This document shows positions 5,669 to 11,485 of a stretch of 12,000 nt of DNA, one piece after another. A program made the translations under genes and the position numbers. The stretch is from Candidatus Woesearchaeota archaeon (GTDB lineage: Archaea > Nanobdellota > Nanobdellia > Woesearchaeales > GCA-2686295), in the NCBI GenBank assembly GCA_002686295.1, contig NZBB01000027.1:1-12000 (forward strand). Direction: 5' to 3'. Under the pieces are notes generated by a model. That model searched no databases, had not been told where the DNA came from, and saw nothing but the letters and a program-made list of their open reading frames with translations. Numbering within the stretch: position 1 is the first letter of the stretch; each line of letters begins with the position of its first letter.

Positions 5669-6817
5669 TTAGCCAGGCATTATAAATACTGGTGCTCTGT
5701 TGACATCGTTAACTATTATTTCAATAGTTTGACTTCTTGTAAGCTTTCCATCAGATACATTAATTGTTAAAGTATAGTTTCCTGCATCTTCGTAAGTAGT
5801 TGTATAAGTTTCAGTTTCAAACCATCCGCTGATATCAACTGTTAATTCGTCACCTTCTCTGTCATATGTGTTTATTGGCAGAGTTATGATTTCTCCTTCA
5901 TCAACAGTTATTGGTTCTATAAAGTCTAGGCTTGGAGCGGTATTCTTTAATAAAACCACAATTTCAAATTCTTTTTTCACAGAACCTGTTCCATCAGAAA
6001 CTATTACTTTTGTTGTGTATGTTCCTGCATCGCCGAGTTTTGTCTGCCATACTCCATTTTTGTTAAGAGGATCTGAATATTTATATGTTAATGAGTCTTT
6101 ATCAGAATCACTTGCATCAACTTTCACAACTACTTTTTCTGTTTCCTCAACTTCTATTGTTTCTATATCTGAAACTTCAGGAACTCTGTTCAAGTTTTTC
6201 ACAATTATGTTCAGTGTTTTTGAACTTGTTCTTTCATTGTCGGATGCTGTTATTAATACTTCATACTCTCCTGCGTCATTATAACTTGTTTGATATTCCG
6301 TGCTATTCATCCATCCAGAATATTTTATTGTTAATTCGTCTTCTTCAGGATCGATTATATTGCAATCTATTTTCACAAGATCTGTTTCTTTGAATGATAA
6401 TTCTTTATTGCATTCAATTACAGGCGCTTTGTTTACTGGTGAAACAACTATCAATAAATCTTCTGATGTTGATAATACTCCATCAGAGGCAGTTACAGTT
6501 ATGACATAGTCTCCTGCATCTCCTTCATTAGTCTGCCATATACCTTGTTCATTAAATGGTTTTGTGAATGTATATATTATTATATCTCCATCAGGATCAT
6601 ATGCATCAGGTTTTAAAGTTATTATATCTCCTTCCATCTTTTCAACACGAACCATTTTGTCATTGTATTTTTCAGTTTCTTCAACAATATCTGCTTCTAT
6701 TAATTCTTCTTCTGGATTTATCTCAATTACTTCTCCTGTTATTAAATCTTCTTCTATTTGATTGCAAGCATTTAACAATAACAAAAGAAATGTTATAATA
6801 AATAATTTTTTCAACAT
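5669..6817 (-). CDS. Surface lipoprotein with four Ig/cadherin-like repeats (ABAB)
   Basis: The 382-residue protein starts with a lipoprotein signal peptide (MLKKLFIITFLLLLLNAC, lipid-accepting C18) and an acidic linker to about residue 56. Four beta-sandwich repeats of about 81 residues follow, marked by DAG-[DETN]-Y at 100, 181, 263 and 344. Each has a D-x-[DE]-x-D acidic motif before it and an [AV]SD motif after it, as in calcium-binding cadherin/PKD-type domains, with N-[RKT]-x-P linkers between them. Repeats 1 and 3 share G-[IV]-WQT; repeats 2 and 4 share SGW plus a Thr/Tyr-rich strand. The chain ends ten residues into a would-be fifth repeat. ATG 6817 is preferred to TTG 6850 because of a Shine-Dalgarno 7 nt before it. 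Probable role: extended surface adhesin or scaffold. First gene of an operon with the cupredoxin-like lipoprotein. Confidence 0.8.
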   Translation of the reverse strand: MLKKLFIITFLLLLLNACNQIEEDLITGEVIEINPEEELIEADIVEETEKYNDKMVRVEKMEGDIITLKPDAYDPDGDIIIYTFTKPFNEQGIWQTNEGDAGDYVITVTASDGVLSTSEDLLIVVSPVNKAPVIECNKELSFKETDLVKIDCNIIDPEEDELTIKYSGWMNSTEYQTSYNDAGEYEVLITASDNERTSSKTLNIIVKNLNRVPEVSDIETIEVEETEKVVVKVDASDSDKDSLTYKYSDPLNKNGVWQTKLGDAGTYTTKVIVSDGTGSVKKEFEIVVLLKNTAPSLDFIEPITVDEGEIITLPINTYDREGDELTVDISGWFETETYTTTYEDAGNYTLTINVSDGKLTRSQTIEIIVNDVNRAPVFIMPG

Positions 6818-6824
6818 CTTTACC

Positions 6825-6830
6825 AACCTC
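6825..6830 (-). promoter_or_regulatory. Shine-Dalgarno site for the Ig-repeat lipoprotein
   Basis: The minus strand reads GAGGTT, 7 nt before ATG 6817. Together with the TATA box at 6870-6880 it indicates a leader of about 30 nt and favours this ATG over TTG 6850. Confidence 0.55.
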
Positions 6831-6869
6831 TTAGCTCTTTTAAAAAGCAAGATTAAAAAGAGAATAAGA

Positions 6870-6880
6870 CTATATAAATT
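6870..6880 (-). promoter_or_regulatory. TATA box for the lipoprotein operon
   Basis: The minus strand reads AATTTATATAG. Transcription is predicted to start near 6849, about 30 nt upstream of the lipoprotein ATG. Confidence 0.55.
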
Positions 6881-6919
6881 TTTCTATTCTGTAGTAGGAA
6901 CAAAAGTTTTATAGTAAAA

Positions 6920-6928
6920 TTTATAAAG
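6920..6928 (+). promoter_or_regulatory. TATA box for the DUF4013 gene
   Basis: TTTATAAAG is centred 27 bp before the ATG at 6951, predicting a leaderless transcript. It is divergent from the lipoprotein operon promoter. Confidence 0.65.
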
Positions 6929-6950
6929 TTGTTAATTAAAAACTTTATTT

Positions 6951-7622
6951 ATGAATCAATATATTGATGCACTAAAAAGACCATTCTCAGATTTTAAAAA
7001 ATTAGGGATAGGATTTTTGTTTTATGTTATCCCATTTGTAAGCATCATAACTAGATTTTTTGCATTAGGTTATGAACTGGAATGTGCAAGAACCGCGATG
7101 AAGAAACAACGCAAACTTCCAGAATGGAATAATTTTGGAAATCTTTTTGTCAGAGGATTATTAGTATTAGTTATTGGTATAATATATTTTATTCCACTAA
7201 TAATTTTACTAATTGCATTTACATGGCAATTCATTCCTTTACTAACACCTAATATGGCCCCTGAAGAAATAACAAATATAGTTAAAGATAGTATAGGTTA
7301 TGAAAAAATAATTATTTTATTTATAGTTATATTATTATTTACTTATATACTGCCAATAGCTATATTATTCTTTATTAGAAAATATGAATTCAGTGATGCT
7401 TTTAAAATTAAAGAAATTTTTTCAAAAGCATTCAAATGGAATTATTTTGGAGCATGGATATTTTTAGGGTTTTATTGGGTTGGTATATCATTAATTGTAC
7501 AAGGAATACTTTATCTTACAAAAGAACCATATATTGTACCAATAGTTTTAAATTCAGCTGCAGCAATTGTTTTTTCAATTACAAAATACAGCTTATTCGG
7601 AAGAGTGTTTAAAGACCTTTAG
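6951..7622 (+). CDS. DUF4013-family multi-pass membrane protein
   Basis: The 223-residue protein opens with the pattern typical of DUF4013: MNQYIDALKRPFSDFKKLGIG, then a first hydrophobic segment (about 18-42) and a cytoplasmic-looking loop containing GYELECARTAMKKQRKLPEWNNFGNLFVRG (about 40-69). Further membrane segments lie near 70-95, 118-147, 166-188 and 193-213. The LPEW-[ND]-x-x-x-NLF loop is the family's best-conserved motif. DUF4013 proteins are common in archaea and some bacteria, and their function is unknown. A TATA box 27 bp upstream supports the start. The stop overlaps that of the convergent helicase fragment gene by 4 bp. No signal peptide beyond the first helix. Confidence 0.85.
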   Translation: MNQYIDALKRPFSDFKKLGIGFLFYVIPFVSIITRFFALGYELECARTAMKKQRKLPEWNNFGNLFVRGLLVLVIGIIYFIPLIILLIAFTWQFIPLLTPNMAPEEITNIVKDSIGYEKIIILFIVILLFTYILPIAILFFIRKYEFSDAFKIKEIFSKAFKWNYFGAWIFLGFYWVGISLIVQGILYLTKEPYIVPIVLNSAAAIVFSITKYSLFGRVFKDL

Positions 7623-8281
7623 AATTCTATTTTCTCATTCAAGTAAACTCCTTTGTCAAGCCTGACAGGACGCCAAAAATCAAGCACTAACTTTGCTTTC
7701 AACCAGTCAGCTAATTCTTCAGGATTGCCAATAGTCGCAGATAAACCAATTATCTGTAATTTTGAAATCATTTTCCTAAGAACAGTTATTAATATTTCAA
7801 GAGTTGGACCTCTGCCAGAGTCATTCAATAAATGAACTTCATCCAATATCAAAACCTTTACAAGAGATAGCCATTTAGCTCTATGTCTTATCAAAGAATC
7901 AAGCTTCTCGCTGGTCGTTATTATTAAATCATATTTCTCAAGATAAGAATCTGCACTATCAATATCTCCTGAGCTAATAGCAATTCTGAAATGCTTACCA
8001 TATAATTTCTTGAAATCCTTGAATTTCTCGCTTGCCAAGGCTCTCAGAGGAACAACATAAATAGCTTTTCCTTTGTCATGAAAAATAGCATTTAAAATAG
8101 CCAATTCTGCAACCAATGTTTTTCCAGAAGCTGTTGGAGTGCACACAACCAGATTTTTATCCTTAAACAATCCTTTGTTTATACTTTTTGTCTGACAAGG
8201 TCTTAAATCATCAAATCCTCTAAGCTTTAAAACAGAATAAATTTTTTTAGGAATCTTTTTTTCAAATTTAGTTAACTTCAT
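7619..8281 (-). CDS. Hel308-like helicase, first RecA domain only
   Basis: The 220-residue protein is an intact N-terminal RecA domain of a superfamily 2 Ski2/Hel308-type helicase. It has Q-motif region RPCQ (27-30), Walker A TPTASGKT (48-55), motif Ia PLRALASEK (78-86), Ib TTSEKLDSL (122-130), motif II DEVH (147-150) and motif III SATIGN (181-186). It ends with WRPVRLDKGVYLNEKIEF, the linker that normally leads into the second RecA domain. Full Hel308 is about 700 residues, so motifs IV-VI, the winged helix and the ratchet domain are absent. No remnant of them is seen on this strand beyond the stop, where the convergent DUF4013 gene lies. It could bind ATP but should not translocate alone; it may be half of a split gene or a degraded copy. 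It follows the thermosome gene by 45 bp. Confidence 0.85.
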   Translation of the reverse strand: MKLTKFEKKIPKKIYSVLKLRGFDDLRPCQTKSINKGLFKDKNLVVCTPTASGKTLVAELAILNAIFHDKGKAIYVVPLRALASEKFKDFKKLYGKHFRIAISSGDIDSADSYLEKYDLIITTSEKLDSLIRHRAKWLSLVKVLILDEVHLLNDSGRGPTLEILITVLRKMISKLQIIGLSATIGNPEELADWLKAKLVLDFWRPVRLDKGVYLNEKIEF

Positions 8282-8291
8282 GAATATTTAC

Positions 8292-8326
8292 AAAAAGAAA
8301 AAGAGTTTAAAAAATTAATGAAAAAA
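8292..8326 (-). terminator. Multiple oligo-T terminator after the thermosome gene
   Basis: Directly after the thermosome stop, the minus strand carries successive T runs (T6, T6, T5, T5) within 35 nt and no hairpin. This is the typical form of an archaeal U-tract terminator, and it would separate the thermosome transcript from the helicase fragment gene. Confidence 0.6.
8306..8315 (-). promoter_or_regulatory. Possible TATA element for the helicase fragment gene
   Basis: The minus strand reads ATTTTTTAAA, about 29 bp before the ATG at 8281. It overlaps the T-rich terminator of the thermosome gene, so it may be a chance AT-rich match. Confidence 0.35.
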
Positions 8327-9967
8327 TTACATTCCCGGAGGCATTCCGCCCATTGGTGGCATTCCGCCTGGAGGCATTCCTCTTCCACTTTCGCCAGAAC
8401 TTGCAATAACATCATCAATTCTTAAGATCATGCCTGCAACTTCCGCTGCACTACTCACTGCTTGAGTTTTTATTTTCAAAGGTTCAAGAATGCCGTCTTT
8501 CCAAGCATCAATAATCTTGCCTGTAAAAACATCTATTCCAGCCCACTTAACTTTTTGGTCGTGCTTTGCTTTCAAATCAGTTATCACATCTATTGGATCA
8601 AGTCCAGCATTTTCTGCAAGTGTTCTTGGAATTACTTCCATTGCTTCTGCAAATGCCTGAACAGCCAATTGCTCTCTACCAGATAATGAATCAGCATAAG
8701 CTCTTATTCCTTTTGCAAGTTCTATCTCAGTTGAACCTGCTCCTGCCACTATTTTATTATTTCTAAGACTTACAGCAACATCTCCTATAGCATCTTCCAT
8801 AGCTCTTTTTACTTCATCAACTATGTGTTCTGTGCCACCACGAATAAGTATTGTAACTGCTTTTGCCTGTTTGCAATCCTTAACATAAGTCATGCCTTCA
8901 TCACCAATCTTAACTTCCTCGACAGTTCCTGCATTTCCAAGATCTGAAGATGATAAATCATCAAGATTTGAAACAACTTTTCCACCTGTAGCCTTTGCAA
9001 GTAAATCCATATCGCTTTTCTTTATTCTTCTAGCTGCAAATATACCTCTTTTTGCAAGAAAATGCTGAGCTAAATCATCAATACCTTTTTGACAGAAAAC
9101 AACATTTGCATTTGAAGAAGAAACTTTATCAACCATCTTTCTTAACATGCTTTCTTCCATTTCAAGAAATGACTGCATTTTCTCAGGATCAGTTATGCTT
9201 ATTTTCGCATCAGTTTCAGTACTTTTAATCTCAATAGCAGAATCAATTAATGCAATCTTAGCATTATTTACTATATGAGGCATGCTAGAACTAACTCTTT
9301 CCTTATCTATAACAACTCCTTCAATTAACTCAGTATCTTCAACACTTCCACCAACTTTTTTTTCAATCTTTACATCGTTAGTGTCAATCTTAAATTTATT
9401 ATTGGTTTTTTCACTTATTCTTTTTATAGCATTCACAGTTATCTCAGCTAAGTGCTCTTTTGAATGTTCTGTTCCCTTGCCAGTCATAGCTGTTACAGCA
9501 ATTTTCTTTAATACATTTCCAGTTTCTGAAATTTCTTCAGCTAAATTATTTAGGATTTCATGAGCTTTCTCAGATGCTAACCTATAACCCTTAGATATAA
9601 CTGTTGGATGTATTTCTTTATCAAGTAAATCTTCAGCTTTTTTCAAAAGTTCACCCGCAAGAACAACTGCAGTTGTTGTACCATCACCTACTTCATCTTC
9701 TTGGGTTTTTGCAATCTCAACAATCATTTTAGCACTTGGATGTTCAATGTTCATTTCCTCAAGGATTGTTACACCGTCATTTGTAACAGTTACATCGTTC
9801 ATGCTATCAACAAGCATCTTGTCCATTCCTTTTGGTCCTAGAGTTGTTCTAACTGTTTCTGCAACTAATTTTGCTGCACTAATGTTCATTCTTTGTGCAT
9901 CTTTCCCGGTAGTTCTCTTAGAATCCTCAGGTAAAATAAATATTGGTTGTACTTGGTCATTTGTCAT
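8327..9967 (-). CDS. thsA: Thermosome (group II chaperonin) subunit
   Basis: The 546-residue protein is a full-length archaeal chaperonin subunit, which assembles into a two-ring cage that folds cytosolic proteins with ATP. Motifs include LGPKGMDKML (43-52), TNDGVTIL (62-69) and the nucleotide-binding GDGTTT (94-99). Further on are the RGGTEHIVDEVKRAMEDA stretch, with the catalytic-region Asp, and the GAGSTEIELA segment. The C terminus is a flexible Gly/Met/Pro tail (GGMPPGGMPPMGGMPPGM), common in thermosomes. The start is fixed by a Shine-Dalgarno 8 nt upstream. Upstream are a TATA box near 10026-10036 and a 14-bp tandem repeat that could be regulatory. It is the only chaperonin gene in the window, so homo- or hetero-oligomer cannot be decided. 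The symbol is generic. Confidence 0.97.
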   Translation of the reverse strand: MTNDQVQPIFILPEDSKRTTGKDAQRMNISAAKLVAETVRTTLGPKGMDKMLVDSMNDVTVTNDGVTILEEMNIEHPSAKMIVEIAKTQEDEVGDGTTTAVVLAGELLKKAEDLLDKEIHPTVISKGYRLASEKAHEILNNLAEEISETGNVLKKIAVTAMTGKGTEHSKEHLAEITVNAIKRISEKTNNKFKIDTNDVKIEKKVGGSVEDTELIEGVVIDKERVSSSMPHIVNNAKIALIDSAIEIKSTETDAKISITDPEKMQSFLEMEESMLRKMVDKVSSSNANVVFCQKGIDDLAQHFLAKRGIFAARRIKKSDMDLLAKATGGKVVSNLDDLSSSDLGNAGTVEEVKIGDEGMTYVKDCKQAKAVTILIRGGTEHIVDEVKRAMEDAIGDVAVSLRNNKIVAGAGSTEIELAKGIRAYADSLSGREQLAVQAFAEAMEVIPRTLAENAGLDPIDVITDLKAKHDQKVKWAGIDVFTGKIIDAWKDGILEPLKIKTQAVSSAAEVAGMILRIDDVIASSGESGRGMPPGGMPPMGGMPPGM

Positions 9968-9975
9968 ATTTTTAA

Positions 9976-9981
9976 CACTCC
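9976..9981 (-). promoter_or_regulatory. Shine-Dalgarno site for the thermosome gene
   Basis: The minus strand reads GGAGTG, 8 nt before the ATG at 9967. It confirms a transcript with a leader, unlike most genes here. Confidence 0.65.
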
Positions 9982-10025
9982 ATATTTTTTTAAGTTAATT
10001 TTGTAATATCCAAGAATAATTGTTT

Positions 10026-10037
10026 ATTTATAAAATT
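10026..10037 (-). promoter_or_regulatory. TATA box for the thermosome gene
   Basis: The minus strand reads AATTTTATAAAT. Normal spacing would place the transcription start near 10005, giving a leader of about 40 nt. A degenerate copy of the neighbouring 14-bp repeat begins at its upstream edge. Confidence 0.5.
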
Positions 10038-10092
10038 AATCATATAAAATATTAATTATATGAAATTAATTATATGAAATTAATTAAATTTA
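10035..10092. repeat. 14-bp tandem repeat in the divergent thermosome control region
   Basis: ATTAATTATATGAA occurs as two perfect adjacent copies at 10051-10064 and 10065-10078. A degenerate copy lies on each side: ATTAATCATATAAA at 10035-10048, separated by 2 bp, and ATTAATTAAATTTA at 10079-10092. The array fills the gap between the thermosome TATA box and the TATA box of the divergent small gene. It could be an operator for a repressor or activator, or simply slippage in AT-rich DNA. Confidence 0.7.
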
Positions 10093-10097
10093 TATAA
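10089..10097 (+). promoter_or_regulatory. TATA box for the interrupted small gene
   Basis: TTTATATAA is centred about 30 bp before the ATG at 10123. It overlaps the last degenerate copy of the 14-bp repeat. Confidence 0.5.
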
Positions 10098-10122
10098 TGT
10101 TCTAAGATTCTCTAAATAACAG

Positions 10123-10326
10123 ATGAGATTTAGATTTTCAAAAAGGCTTTTAATGTTAAGAGTTCATAACAAAACAGATTTAAAAGGAAGAGAACTAGAA
10201 TATCTAACAAACGATTTGTATAGTTCGATATGTGATATATCATTTAATTCAAAAAAAACAAATGCTTATTTCAATAATTTTTCTCTAAGAAAAAAATTAA
10301 ATTTAGTTGGAGAAACTGCCAATTAA
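10123..10326 (+). CDS. Small hypothetical protein, probably the 5' half of an interrupted gene
   Basis: I do not recognise this 67-residue product. It is basic (MRFRFSKRLLMLRVHNKTDLKGRELEYL at the start, in two blocks: residues 1-14 basic, 15-28 more polar) and Asn-rich, and it has no membrane segment. It ends at a TAA (10324-10326). Reading on in the same frame, without any frameshift, gives 54 more sense codons to a TAA at 10489-10491. One nonsense change in a gene of about 122 codons would produce this picture. A TATA element about 30 bp upstream suggests it is, or was, transcribed. Alternatively it is a genuine 67-residue protein followed by a separate small frame. Function unknown. Confidence 0.5.
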   Translation: MRFRFSKRLLMLRVHNKTDLKGRELEYLTNDLYSSICDISFNSKKTNAYFNNFSLRKKLNLVGETAN

Positions 10327-10491
10327 TTGAAGCATGATGAACAATATATTTCATTAAGTATGGATGATAGAAAGGATTACTGTTCAAAAAAACTTTATGA
10401 TGTTATTGTTGCTGAACACTCTAAGAATGTTTATAATAAATTAAATTTGCGTAGTGAAGTTAAATATTTTTTTGATAGTTTCATAAGATAA
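10327..10491 (+). pseudogene. In-frame 3' continuation of the small gene after a TAA
   Basis: These 54 sense codons continue in the frame of the preceding open reading frame after its TAA and end at their own TAA. The translation is protein-like: mixed, charged, with stretches such as SMDDRKDYCSKKLYDVIVAE and a C-terminal YFFDSFIR. It has no good start of its own: TTG at 10327 directly follows the stop, and ATG at 10360 has neither Shine-Dalgarno nor a well-placed TATA box. The simplest reading is a gene broken by a nonsense mutation; a separate 43-residue protein from ATG 10360 is less likely. Confidence 0.45.
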
Positions 10492-10494
10492 TAA

Positions 10495-10504
10495 AATATA
10501 AATA
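10495..10504 (+). promoter_or_regulatory. TATA box for the cytidylate kinase gene
   Basis: AATATAAATA is centred about 28 bp before the ATG at 10528, predicting a leaderless transcript. It directly follows the end of the interrupted small gene. Confidence 0.6.
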
Positions 10505-10527
10505 CTAATTCTGAAATTTAAAGAAGT

Positions 10528-11067
10528 ATGATAATAACTATCAGTGGTATGGCTGGTTCTGGTAAGAGTACAGTTGCAAAAATATTGGCTAAAAAATTAG
10601 ATTTTAAACATTATTCAATTGGTGATATGCGCAGAAAAATGGCTCTTAGCAAGAGAATAACTCTTTCAGAGCTTAATAAAGTAGGAGAAAAAAAGTTTTT
10701 TACAGACAAAGAAGTTGATGAATTTCAATCAACACTAGCCAAGAAAGAAGATGATTTTGTAATTGATGGAAGATTATCATATCATTTTATACCTCTGTCT
10801 TTCAAGGTTTTTTTGAACGCAGAACTGAAAGAAAGAGCTAAAAGAGTTCTAAAAGACAATCGCAGAGAAGAAAAGTTTATTGATATTGAAAATGCAAAAA
10901 ATGAGCTTATTCAAAGAAAAAAATCAGATATAAAAAGATATGAACAATATTATGATATAAATCCTTTTAAAGAAAAAGGTTATGATTTAGTGATTGATAC
11001 AACCAATCTTTCTGTAGAAGAAGTTGTCAAGAAAATTCTTAAGAATATTGGAAAATTCAGAAATTAG
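10528..11067 (+). CDS. cmk: Archaeal-type cytidylate (CMP) kinase
   Basis: The 179-residue P-loop kinase belongs to the archaeal CMP kinase group (COG1102). It phosphorylates CMP and dCMP with ATP to the diphosphates in pyrimidine nucleotide supply and salvage. The sequence opens directly with a beta strand and the P-loop GMAGSGKST (7-15), followed by FKHYSIGDMRRKMA in the NMP-binding region (27-39), FVIDGRLSYHF with DGR at 80-82, and an Arg-rich lid-like segment (AKRVLKDNRREEKF, 104-117). The C-terminal YDLVIDTTNLSVEEV stretch is typical of the fold. Length is normal for the group. A TATA box about 28 bp upstream and no leader support the start. In many archaea cmk sits with ribosomal and secretion genes, but here it stands alone. 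Confidence 0.92.
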   Translation: MIITISGMAGSGKSTVAKILAKKLDFKHYSIGDMRRKMALSKRITLSELNKVGEKKFFTDKEVDEFQSTLAKKEDDFVIDGRLSYHFIPLSFKVFLNAELKERAKRVLKDNRREEKFIDIENAKNELIQRKKSDIKRYEQYYDINPFKEKGYDLVIDTTNLSVEEVVKKILKNIGKFRN

Positions 11068-11083
11068 TTGGAAAAATAAAAAA

Positions 11084-11093
11084 CTTTAAATAG
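11084..11093 (+). promoter_or_regulatory. TATA box for the CxxW/Y-array protein and SpoIIM operon
   Basis: CTTTAAATAG is centred about 29 bp before the ATG at 11118, consistent with a leaderless transcript for the first gene of the pair. Confidence 0.5.
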
Positions 11094-11117
11094 CTTTAAA
11101 GGCACAAGTTTTAAAAT

Positions 11118-11483
11118 ATGAATTTGGAACAATATTCTTTAGCAATTGTTTTGATAGTGGCAATAGTTGCAATTATAGGGTTAATATTGCCTGTTGATTT
11201 TCAACTAAGTACTATTGGTGGGCAGGCAATCACTCAGACTATTGAACCAAAAGACTGTACAGAACAAAAATATTGTGCTGATTGGGGTTGGGATAATGAA
11301 TCAATTCCTAATTGTCTTGATTATGGTTTTGTGGAATATAAGGTTTGTAATAAGTATTCGTGGAATCCTGAAATGACCTGTAATTCATGGAATTTTATTT
11401 ATGAAGAGGATTGTATAGACTGGGAAATGGATGTTTCATGGGATAGAGCATGTAAGAAATGGAAAACTAGAAAGGTGTGTTAA
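11118..11483 (+). CDS. Membrane-anchored secreted protein with a Cys-x-x-Trp/Tyr array
   Basis: I do not recognise this 121-residue protein. Residues 7-25 form one strongly hydrophobic helix, probably a signal anchor, preceded by few charges. Residues 26-46 are a Gly/Thr-rich linker. Residues 47-121 are rich in Cys and aromatic residues: eight Cys at 47, 53, 66, 77, 88, 99, 112 and 121. Six of them head a C-x-x-[WY] motif (CADW, CLDY, CNKY, CNSW, CIDW, CKKW) at spacings of 13, 11, 11, 11 and 13 residues. An even number of Cys outside the membrane suits four disulfides, although metal binding is possible. It has a TATA box about 29 bp upstream, and the SpoIIM-like gene follows after 2 bp, so the two are probably co-expressed. 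Function unknown. Confidence 0.7.
   Translation: MNLEQYSLAIVLIVAIVAIIGLILPVDFQLSTIGGQAITQTIEPKDCTEQKYCADWGWDNESIPNCLDYGFVEYKVCNKYSWNPEMTCNSWNFIYEEDCIDWEMDVSWDRACKKWKTRKVC
11473..11477 (+). promoter_or_regulatory. Shine-Dalgarno site for the SpoIIM-family gene
   Basis: AGGTG lies inside the last codons of the preceding gene, 8 nt before the ATG at 11486. It fixes the start and supports one polycistronic transcript. Confidence 0.6.
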
Positions 11484-11485
11484 TA

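Noticed and set aside
5868..6798. Several plus-strand open frames opposite the Ig-repeat lipoprotein
   Set aside because: They are low-complexity Ser/Leu-rich reverse readings of the repeat gene, overlap each other in different frames and lack starts with TATA or Shine-Dalgarno motifs.
6848..6850. TTG as start of the Ig-repeat lipoprotein
   Set aside because: ATG 6817 has a Shine-Dalgarno and yields a normal lipoprotein signal, while the TTG start would add an Arg/Lys-rich extension. The TTG is nevertheless near the predicted transcription start, so it is not strictly excluded.
8462..9998. Plus-strand open frames opposite the thermosome gene
   Set aside because: They are shadows of a clearly conserved chaperonin gene with no coding character.
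10051..10078. Short direct repeats considered as a CRISPR array
   Set aside because: The copies are adjacent without spacers, only 14 bp and almost pure A/T.
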